Positions 42,925 through 50,334 of a stretch of 64,000 bases of DNA are shown here, piece by piece. The stretch covers positions 1-64,000 of the forward strand of contig NZ_JACJQO010000015.1 of the NCBI RefSeq assembly GCF_014696715.1, in the 5' to 3' direction. Each line of letters opens with the position of its first letter. Position 1 is the stretch's first letter. The notes beneath the pieces were generated by a model. It saw only the letters and a list, made by a program, of their open reading frames with translations. It was not told the origin of the DNA and did not search any database. A program made the position numbers and the translations under genes. Origin of the DNA: Pseudanabaena sp. FACHB-2040 (GTDB taxonomy: Bacteria > Cyanobacteriota > Cyanobacteriia > Phormidesmidales > Phormidesmidaceae).

Positions 42925-43866
42925 TCATGACACGGTCGCTCGATAGGCGCTGGGGGTAGTGCCAGTGACCTGGCGAAACTGTTTGCTCAGGTGGCTATGG
43001 CTGTTAAACCCACACATCAGGGCGATTTCCACAATCGAGTGGTTATTTTGTTTCAACAACTGCTTGGCCCGCTCGACCCGCTGCTGCAGCACGTATTGGT
43101 AGGGCGCAACTCCCATCGTCTGTTTGAACTGATGGCTGAAATGAAACGGGCTAAGCCCCACCAGCGTAGCCAAATCGGACAGCTTAAGGTCTGCGTCTAG
43201 GGCATTGTGGATATAGTCCAACACGGGCAGAAGCTGTCGTTGGGGCAACCCTCCGGGATAGCTGGGCGATGTCCCCTCTGAGTCGGTCTTTGCCCATCGT
43301 GGTCTAGTCACAGCGTATTGCCGTAGCAAATGCACTGCTAGCAGGTTAGTCAACGACTCTACATAGAGCCTACCACCTGGGTTGGTCTGGTTAAGTTCGT
43401 CCAGCAGCATCAATGCGATCGCTTCTAGGCGCGCATCTTGTAGACGAAACTCAGGCATGAGCTCTAGGCGATCGGGGTCGAGGTCGAGGGATTCTCTGGC
43501 AACGGCGGCCATAAAATCTGCTGCTAAGCGCATCTCCATATAGTGGTCATTGTCATGCCAACGGGCAAAAAACGGCATCTGCGCCGGAGTGATGGCAATG
43601 TCGCCCTTGAGGTTAAGGCTGCTAAGGGTTTTGCCGCCCTTAATCTGCACAAATCGCACTGGACGAGCAGACAACGACATACAAACCGTATGCTCACTGT
43701 CTGAGTAAGTGCTGCCTTCCCCTGGAGGATGCTGAAATTGCCCAACTCGGATGTGCTCCCATCCTAAGTCCTGACTCGAAACCAAAGGCAGGCAGTTCGA
43801 TTCAATCTGATCAACCACCAAACAGTTCGTAGAAGTCTCGGTGGGTCTGGATTTGGCTACATCCAT
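42925..43866 (-). CDS. AraC-family transcriptional regulator
   Basis: ATG 43866 is preceded by GGAG at good spacing; an in-frame GTG lies at 43881. The 313-residue protein has an N-terminal cupin-like sensor (WEHIRVGQFQHPPGEGSTYS) and a C-terminal AraC double HTH (LSDLATLVGLSPFHFSHQFK, VEIALMCGFNSHSHLSKQF). It is divergent from the azoreductase gene and separated by about 205 bases, so that gene is a plausible target. It is a full-length paralog of the broken regulator at 36932. Confidence 0.92.
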   Translation of the reverse strand: MDVAKSRPTETSTNCLVVDQIESNCLPLVSSQDLGWEHIRVGQFQHPPGEGSTYSDSEHTVCMSLSARPVRFVQIKGGKTLSSLNLKGDIAITPAQMPFFARWHDNDHYMEMRLAADFMAAVARESLDLDPDRLELMPEFRLQDARLEAIALMLLDELNQTNPGGRLYVESLTNLLAVHLLRQYAVTRPRWAKTDSEGTSPSYPGGLPQRQLLPVLDYIHNALDADLKLSDLATLVGLSPFHFSHQFKQTMGVAPYQYVLQQRVERAKQLLKQNNHSIVEIALMCGFNSHSHLSKQFRQVTGTTPSAYRATVS

Positions 43867-44071
43867 ATCTAGCTTCTCCACAGTGGAGGCCGGTTGAAAT
43901 TAGGCTAGCGCGAGCTGCCCAGCTAATTAAAGTCTATCTGGCAGCATGGAGCAACCAGCTAGGCCCGAGTGAGTGTAAATTCGCCGCAAGATTTTGACAG
44001 CATCCCAAGAATCAAATAGCGACCAGTGAGTGAGGGTTTCTAAGCTAAACACGTACTCGCTTGGAGGCTGT

Positions 44072-44704
44072 ATGGCACACCTGCTGCACATTGATTCTAG
44101 TCCGCGTGGCGAGCGATCGCACTCTCGCCGCATGACCCGAGAATTTGTTGAAGCCTGGAAGCAAACCCACCCCACCGACACCGTCACCTACCGCGATGTG
44201 GGTCACCAGCCTGTCCCCCATGTAGATGAGCCCTGGATTATTGCTGCTTACACCCCACCCGAGGAGCGCTCTCTAGAGCTGTGGGAGGCGATTCGTATAA
44301 GCGATTGTCTGGTGGATGAACTCCTGTCTGCAGATGTTTTAGTCGTTGGGGTACCTATGTATAACTTCAGCGTACCCAGCACCTTTAAGGCGTACATTGA
44401 CCAAATTGTGCGCATCGGTCGCACCTTTGCTCTTGATCCAGAGGATGCGGAAAACCCCTACAAACCCCTGCTGCAAGATAAGAAAATGTTCGTGATCACG
44501 GCGCGGGGCGGCTCAGGTTTTGAACCCGGCGAGCGTTACGGCCACATGAATCATCAAGATCCGTACCTGAGAGTAGCCTTTGGGTTTATTGGCATTACCG
44601 ATATCACCTTCATTCATGTGGAAAACGATGAGCACAGCAGCGCTAGTTTGGCCGCGTCCATAGCGGCGGCCCGTGCCCAGGTGGCTCAACTGGTCGCCGC
44701 GTAA
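44072..44704 (+). CDS. azoR: FMN-dependent NADH-azoreductase (AzoR family)
   Basis: ATG 44072 follows GGAGG. The 210 residues form a flavodoxin-like fold with the FMN phosphate loop DSSPRGERSHSRRM (about 8-21), the VPMYNFSVPSTFKAYIDQI block and a TARGGSGFEPG loop. AzoR-type enzymes reduce quinones and azo compounds with NADH, protecting against thiol and quinone stress. It is soluble. It is divergent from an AraC gene and followed after 92 bases by a DUF1772 membrane protein. Confidence 0.93.
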   Translation: MAHLLHIDSSPRGERSHSRRMTREFVEAWKQTHPTDTVTYRDVGHQPVPHVDEPWIIAAYTPPEERSLELWEAIRISDCLVDELLSADVLVVGVPMYNFSVPSTFKAYIDQIVRIGRTFALDPEDAENPYKPLLQDKKMFVITARGGSGFEPGERYGHMNHQDPYLRVAFGFIGITDITFIHVENDEHSSASLAASIAAARAQVAQLVAA

Positions 44705-44796
44705 GGGGGCTGCACTCAGCATCCGGGCGCTGACACGTCCTCCAGAACGATTGGAGAGCCATTCTCAGCGCCGTTGAACGCTATACTGCGACCCAA

Positions 44797-45279
44797 ATGA
44801 CACTCTATAACGACCTGTTTTTCTGTCTCAAACTAGGCACCGCCTTGGGCTGCGGGCTGGTTGCTGGGGCCTTTTTCGCCTTTTCCACCTTTGTGATGAA
44901 GGCCCTAAGCCAACAGCCCCCTGCTCAGGGCATTGCCGCCATGCAGTCAATCAATATTACAGTGATCAATCCCTGGTTTATGGGCGCGCTGTTTGGCACA
45001 GCAGCAGCCTGCCTAGTGTTGGTCGCTGTCTCTTTGATCAGGGGAAGCCAACCCAGCACGATGTATTTGTTACTTGGCAGCCTGCTCTACCTGCTCGGCA
45101 CAATTCTCGTCACTATCGTCTTTAACGTACCGCTCAATGACGCTCTAGCAGCCGTTAACCCAAACAGCATTGAGGGTACAACCCTTTGGGCCAGATACCT
45201 AAGCAATTGGACGCTGTGGAACCACGTTCGCACAGCGGCAGCCCTAGCAGCAGCAGCATTATTTACCATCGCACTCTAG
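44797..45279 (+). CDS. DUF1772 membrane protein (anthrone oxygenase-like)
   Basis: The 160-residue protein has four predicted membrane helices, with FFAFSTFVMKAL, INPWFMGALFGTA and FNVPLNDALAAVN plus WNHVRTAAALAA matching DUF1772/anthrone-oxygenase-like families. Fungal relatives assist anthrone oxidation; the bacterial role is unknown. It lies in the inner membrane, probably co-transcribed with azoR. Confidence 0.88.
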   Translation: MTLYNDLFFCLKLGTALGCGLVAGAFFAFSTFVMKALSQQPPAQGIAAMQSINITVINPWFMGALFGTAAACLVLVAVSLIRGSQPSTMYLLLGSLLYLLGTILVTIVFNVPLNDALAAVNPNSIEGTTLWARYLSNWTLWNHVRTAAALAAAALFTIAL

Positions 45280-45432
45280 TCGTAGGGCACTGCCCATCCT
45301 TACTCAGCTAGGCGTTGCTGAATCGTGAGATGATTTTACTCACCCCCGAACGAGGGCTTAAGCCTTCTAAGCGTTGTCTCATCCCCAGAATCAGCAACGC
45401 CACGAAATTTACCCTCTCAGGAGATTGATGCT

Positions 45433-46293
45433 GTGGATTGTGCCTATCAATGGTTTTGCGGGTTAGCGGTTAGCGGCTTGGTGATTCTGCCTGTACTGCC
45501 TGCTGTTGCCCGGCCCATCATGGAACCGACTGCCCCCCAAGTTGCCCAGCAAACAGAGTCTGTAGAGGCTCAATTTGCTCAGCATTTTCAAGCGTTAGGG
45601 GTCGAGGGAGCAATTATCATCCATGATGTAAACCAAGATGTGACCTACCAGCACAACCGCGATCGCAATCTCCAACTCTTTCTTCCCGCCTCTACTTTCA
45701 AAATCCTCAATGCGCTCATTGCCCTCGAAACCGGAGTGATTGCAAATGATGTTGCGGTTCTGACCTGGGATGGAACAGCGCGTACAATCCCCGCCTGGAA
45801 TCAGGACCTAAACCTGCGGAGGGCGTTTAACCTATCTGCGGTCTGGTTCTATCAGGTACTGGCTCGGCGCATTGGCCACGAGCGCATGCAGCAGTGGGTT
45901 AGTCAGGCGGGCTATGGCAACCAAACCATCGGCAGCCCCGATGAGATCGACAGCTTCTGGCTAGAGGGCGATCTGCGAATTACGCCCCAGCAGCAGATTG
46001 AGTTTTTACAACGCCTATATAACGACGAACTCCCCTTTTCCGAAGAGACTATGGCCACGGTAAAAGACGTCATGATCGTAGAGCGCACCCCCGCCTACAC
46101 CCTGCGCGCTAAGACAGGCTGGGCGGGCTATGGGGAGCCTGATCAAACCCAAATTGGGTGGTATGTCGGCTATCTAGAACGGGGGGAAGACGTTTATCTG
46201 TTTGCCACCAATATCGACATTCGCGATGACGCTGACGGCGCAGCCAGGCTGGATCTGACTCGTCGCTGCTTTGAAACCCTGAACCTTTTGTAG
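45433..46293 (+). CDS. Class D beta-lactamase
   Basis: GTG 45433 has AGGAG nine bases upstream. The 286-residue precursor has an N-terminal hydrophobic export signal (about 8-27). The class D active-site set is complete: Ser87-Thr-Phe-Lys90, SAV (135-137), YGN (161-163) and KTG (227-229) with the following Trp. The enzyme opens beta-lactam rings in the periplasm through acyl-enzyme chemistry using carboxylated Lys90. Class D enzymes are widespread in cyanobacteria and may have peptidoglycan-related roles. It appears monocistronic. Confidence 0.95.
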   Translation: MDCAYQWFCGLAVSGLVILPVLPAVARPIMEPTAPQVAQQTESVEAQFAQHFQALGVEGAIIIHDVNQDVTYQHNRDRNLQLFLPASTFKILNALIALETGVIANDVAVLTWDGTARTIPAWNQDLNLRRAFNLSAVWFYQVLARRIGHERMQQWVSQAGYGNQTIGSPDEIDSFWLEGDLRITPQQQIEFLQRLYNDELPFSEETMATVKDVMIVERTPAYTLRAKTGWAGYGEPDQTQIGWYVGYLERGEDVYLFATNIDIRDDADGAARLDLTRRCFETLNLL

Positions 46294-46957
46294 CCTCAGC
46301 CCTCTCCCCACAGTTGCTCACCATCGCCGATGCTGACATTCGTTTCATCAGCGGTGACGTGAGGCCCATTTTAGTGGGTTTGGTTACTCCACTTTTTTTG
46401 GCGAGATTCCGCAAGCGGCTGTTTCCCTCGCTGCCATCCCCTGAAGCCGCACGGTGAAATCGAGGGTAGCCTCCCCTGCGACTGGGATTGCCCTGCGAAA
46501 GAGAGGCCTAAATGACTTTAAGCTGCTTCTCACTATTAACTACTGCTGATCCCTTAGCACTTATTCAAGTCGCTGCTTAACTGTATTGCCTTGTGTACTA
46601 CAAGCTGCTTGTTGATGGTGGCTTACCTATTTTGGTGCCCAGATTCCTAATAACCAGATCGCTGTATAAGTTCGAGCCCGCCAGCAATAGGAATGACTGG
46701 ACGAACCGCCATTGTAAAGCTATGTAAAGAGATGCATATTTAGCGTTTTTCTGGTGTGAGTAGCGGTTAGAAGCCTCAGTAGGCTTGGAGCCATTTTGAG
46801 ATTACTGCGTTTCTACTTCTGAAATCGGTTGCTAGCGACTCGTTGAGCCTTTCCTTTCACCACCGGCAAAATTCTTCAACTACAAATCACGCTGACGCTC
46901 CAAACGACAAATCAACCCGTTTTGCCTGGAGCCAATATCGACTATAGGAGCAGCCTT
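46294..46957. other. Long non-coding interval before the secretion cassette
   Basis: No gene is supported over about 660 bases. The region should hold the promoter of the following export cassette. Protein-like text is absent in all frames, and I see no phage or IS remnant. Confidence 0.45.
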
Positions 46958-47731
46958 GTGTCTAAGCCCCCATTCATGTTCATCGATGATGAAGCAATTA
47001 GCCCAGAACAGGTATGTGAGTATCTTCAAAACGCTGGCCAGCTTGAGACCTTTATCGAGGAAATTTTGGGCCAACATGCGATCGCAAAAGAGATCCAGTC
47101 TCACCCAGAACTTGCTCCCCCAGATGAGGCCGCTGAACAGCTTCTGCAGGAATTTCGCCAAAGCCGCAATCTTAACGATGATGAGGTCTTCGACGCTTGG
47201 CTGCAGCAAAACGCCCTTGATGACGCAACGCTGGCTGATACCTTGCTAGAGCAGTTGACCCTGGAACAACTACTGCACCATATTTGCCAACCCCAGCTGC
47301 AGGAATATTTCATCAAACGCAAACAGCAACTTGATCAGGTTGAGCTCTCCTGCATTGTGGTGCAGGAGGAACATCTGGCCAAAGAACTGCACGAGCAAAT
47401 CACCCAGGAAAACGTTGCCTTTGAGCAGATAGCCCAGCAATACTCCTTAGCAGACAACCGTTACAGCGGCGGCAAGATTCCCCCTGTCGCCCGAGAGAGC
47501 CTTTCAGAAGACCTGAGAACCGAGCTAGACGCCGTGTATCCGGGTGAGGTCGTGGGGCCGTTGCCAATCGAGGATAGCTGGTGCCTGTTCCGGTTGGAAG
47601 CCGTTTTGCCGGCTGCCCTGGAAGGCGAAACTGAGATCCAGCTTCAAAGCGAACTGTTTCAGCAATGGTTGAAAGAGCGCACCGATGCCATGACCGTCAA
47701 GCTGGAGGTGACGCAATGGTGGTATCTCTAG
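46958..47731 (+). CDS. PpiC/parvulin-type peptidyl-prolyl isomerase of the secretion cassette
   Basis: GTG 46958 lies seven bases after AGGAG. The 257-residue protein has an N-terminal helical SurA-like part (ISPEQVCEYLQNAGQLETFI, FIEEILGQHAIAKEI) and a parvulin domain (LSCIVVQEEHLAKELHEQI, FEQIAQQYSLADNRYSGGKI, LDAVYPGEVVGPLPIEDSW). There is no signal peptide, so it probably acts in the cytoplasm on proline-rich or slow-folding cargo. In cyanobacteria such genes recur in front of HlyB-type exporters. Its end overlaps the ABC transporter start by 16 bases, implying coupling. A client is obvious two genes on: a very proline-rich protein. Confidence 0.9.
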   Translation: MSKPPFMFIDDEAISPEQVCEYLQNAGQLETFIEEILGQHAIAKEIQSHPELAPPDEAAEQLLQEFRQSRNLNDDEVFDAWLQQNALDDATLADTLLEQLTLEQLLHHICQPQLQEYFIKRKQQLDQVELSCIVVQEEHLAKELHEQITQENVAFEQIAQQYSLADNRYSGGKIPPVARESLSEDLRTELDAVYPGEVVGPLPIEDSWCLFRLEAVLPAALEGETEIQLQSELFQQWLKERTDAMTVKLEVTQWWYL

Positions 47732-50271
47732 AAGTTCATACCCAGAACCTGCCATGGGATGAACTGCCCTTGGCTGAGCTCAGCAGCTCTCAGCAGGTTT
47801 ATTTTAAGCAGACAGCCCAGTTCGGCCACCACAAAACGGGCGAAGTACTGTGGTCCACGCGCAACCCCGGCATGCAGTTTCTCATCCTGCGGGGCAAGGT
47901 GCGACTGGTGCCGCAGAAAGGCAAGTCCCTTCTAGAGCCGGGCAAAAAGGTGCTGCTAAAGCCAGGCGATTGGTTTGGCGATTTGCTGGAGCTGGCCGGT
48001 CACTGGGATGCTGTTGCAGCCAATCAAGATGTCCTAGTCGTGTTTTGGCCATCGCTAGATTGGTACGATGTGGCCTCCGCCGAACTGCGGCAGTTTTGGG
48101 AATCGGTACGCTGGCGCTACCAGCCCTTCGACCCCAAGCTACCCCATCCAGTCGCTGGCTACCCCTACCTCTTTCACCTCAATAGCGGGGCGGCCTGCCT
48201 GGCGATGCTAACCGAGCATCTGGGATCTGCCATTTCGCCGAAACAGGTCCAGGCCCATTTACACAGTGAAGCGCCTGCCGATGTAGCCAATGCGGCTGAG
48301 AAAATTGGGCTACATGTCCAGGCGGTGCTGGCCTCCTGGGAGTCGCTGAAAGAGTTGCCCCTGCCAGCCCTACTGCACTGGCGTCAGCAGCACTGGGTGC
48401 TGGTCTATGCCGTGGAGCGAGACCGGCTAGTGGTAGCCGACCCCACCAACCTCCGAAAAACCTGCGAGAGTTTGCCGCGAGGGGTGGTAGAAGCGGCCTG
48501 GGACGGCCATCTGTGGCTGGTGCAGTCGTTGCCCAAGGCTGAGAAGTTCAATCTGATGTGGTTTGTGCCAGCTGTTTGGCGCTACCGCAAGCTGCTGGGC
48601 GAGGTGCTGCTAGCCTCTCTAGTAATTGAGCTGCTGGGCCTGACTACACCTCTGCTTACCCAGGTGATCATCGACAAGGCCATTCCCCAAAGCAGCCTCT
48701 CTAGCCTGCAGGTGATGGTGGTAGGTCTGCTCGGAATCGGCGTGTTTGAAGCAGTACTAGGCATCCTGCGGATGTTTCTCTTTAGCCATACTGCCCGCCG
48801 TCTGGACTTGAGCTTGTCTTCCCAGCTGTTTCGGCATCTGGTACAGCTGCCGTTAGCCTACTTCGAATCTCAACGCACAGGCGATACAGTAGCCAACGTG
48901 CAGGAGCTGGAGAACATTCGGCAATTCCTCACCGGCACCAGCCTAACCGTGGTGCTCGATGCTCTGTTCACCTTCATCTACATCGCGGTCATGATTGGCT
49001 ACAGCCCTAAGCTGACGCTGGTGAGTCTAGCTGTCGTGCCTCTCTTTATCCTGCTAATTGTGGGAGCTACGCCACTGCTGCGGGAGTGGCTGAACGAGTC
49101 GTTTAATCGTCGAGCTGACAGCCAGTCGTTTCTACTAGAGACAATTACTGGCATTCACGCAGTCAAGGCGCATACAGCGCAACGGCCTACCCGCGATCGT
49201 TGGGAGGGCTTGTTTGCCCGCTATGTCAATACCAGTTTTCGGGCCGATACCTTGGCCAATGTTGACGGTCACGTGGCCCAATTTCTCACCCATCTATCGG
49301 AAATCCTGATTCTCTTTTTTGGGGCCAAGCTGGTGATCGATCAGCAGTTCACAATTGGCAGCTTAGTCGCGTTTCAGATGCTCTCAGGACAAGCCATTGG
49401 TCCTATTTTGCGGCTGGCGCAGCTGTGGGAAGACTTTCAGCGAGTCGCCCTCTCGGTCAGCCGCATCGGCATGATTCTCAATACAACTCCTGAGGGAACC
49501 GCCGAGGCCGGGCTGGTGCTGCCGCCGCTGCAGGGGCAGATCACCTTTGAGAAGGTAAGCTTCCAATACCCGACTGCTGAAGAGCCGGTGCTGCGCGGCA
49601 TTTCTTTTGATATTGAACCCGGCATGTTTGTCGGCGTAGTAGGCCGCAGCGGATCTGGTAAGAGCACCCTCTCTAAGCTCGTGCAGCGGCTGTATCAGAC
49701 CAAATCGGGCCGAGTGCTGGTCGATGGCATGGATGTGAAGGGAGCCAATCTCTCATCCCTACGCCAGCAGATCGGTGTGGTCTTACAGGATGACTTTTTG
49801 TTCAACGGCACCGTGTTTGAAAACATTACCTTTGGCAAACCTGAGGTTTCGCTCGAACGGGTGATCGCGGCGGCACGAAATGCGATCGCACACGACTTCA
49901 TCATGGAGCTGCCCAACGGGTACGAAACCCCCATCGGCGAACGCGGCACAGGGCTATCGGGCGGACAGCGCCAGCGGGTTGCGCTAGCCCGCATGTTCCT
50001 CTCCGATGCGCCCATCCTGGTTCTCGATGAAGCCACCAGCGCCCTCGATGCCCACACCGAACGGCAGGTATTGAGGAACCTGCAGCGTTTCGCCAAAGGC
50101 CGCACAGCACTGATTTTGACCCATCGCTACTCAATGCTGCGCTCAGCAGACAAAATTCTCGTGCTGGAAAAAGGCGTGCTGGTTGAGCAAGGCCGCCACG
50201 AGGAGCTGCTGGCCGCTAAGGGTGTGTATGCAGTGCTCTATCAGCAGCAGCAAGAATCTGACGACGTGTAA
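47716..50271 (+). CDS. Type I secretion ABC transporter with CNB-like and degenerate C39 domains
   Basis: ATG 47716 follows GGAGG by eight bases. The 851-residue protein has a cyclic-nucleotide-binding-like domain (about 20-130, FLILRGKVRLVPQKGK, LKPGDWFGDLLEL), a C39-like domain (about 143-245), six helices (about 290-560) and an ATPase domain (GRSGSGKST, LSGGQRQRVALAR, LVLDEATSALD). In C39 the catalytic block is NSGAACL: Ser157 stands where family members have the catalytic Cys, while His226 and Asp242 remain. It therefore probably recognises cargo without cutting it, like the HlyB C39-like domain. It is an inner-membrane exporter working with HlyD and an outer-membrane TolC not found here. 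Confidence 0.94.
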   Translation: MVVSLEVHTQNLPWDELPLAELSSSQQVYFKQTAQFGHHKTGEVLWSTRNPGMQFLILRGKVRLVPQKGKSLLEPGKKVLLKPGDWFGDLLELAGHWDAVAANQDVLVVFWPSLDWYDVASAELRQFWESVRWRYQPFDPKLPHPVAGYPYLFHLNSGAACLAMLTEHLGSAISPKQVQAHLHSEAPADVANAAEKIGLHVQAVLASWESLKELPLPALLHWRQQHWVLVYAVERDRLVVADPTNLRKTCESLPRGVVEAAWDGHLWLVQSLPKAEKFNLMWFVPAVWRYRKLLGEVLLASLVIELLGLTTPLLTQVIIDKAIPQSSLSSLQVMVVGLLGIGVFEAVLGILRMFLFSHTARRLDLSLSSQLFRHLVQLPLAYFESQRTGDTVANVQELENIRQFLTGTSLTVVLDALFTFIYIAVMIGYSPKLTLVSLAVVPLFILLIVGATPLLREWLNESFNRRADSQSFLLETITGIHAVKAHTAQRPTRDRWEGLFARYVNTSFRADTLANVDGHVAQFLTHLSEILILFFGAKLVIDQQFTIGSLVAFQMLSGQAIGPILRLAQLWEDFQRVALSVSRIGMILNTTPEGTAEAGLVLPPLQGQITFEKVSFQYPTAEEPVLRGISFDIEPGMFVGVVGRSGSGKSTLSKLVQRLYQTKSGRVLVDGMDVKGANLSSLRQQIGVVLQDDFLFNGTVFENITFGKPEVSLERVIAAARNAIAHDFIMELPNGYETPIGERGTGLSGGQRQRVALARMFLSDAPILVLDEATSALDAHTERQVLRNLQRFAKGRTALILTHRYSMLRSADKILVLEKGVLVEQGRHEELLAAKGVYAVLYQQQQESDDV

Positions 50272-50334
50272 CCAGTCTTAACGCTCCACGACTGCCAAAC
50301 CTTAGACAACCTAGTTCTAACAGGAGTCTGAATC

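Noticed and set aside
46660-46700. GTTCGAGCCC, resembling a tRNA T-loop
   Set aside because: Flanking bases do not form a T-stem or acceptor stem.
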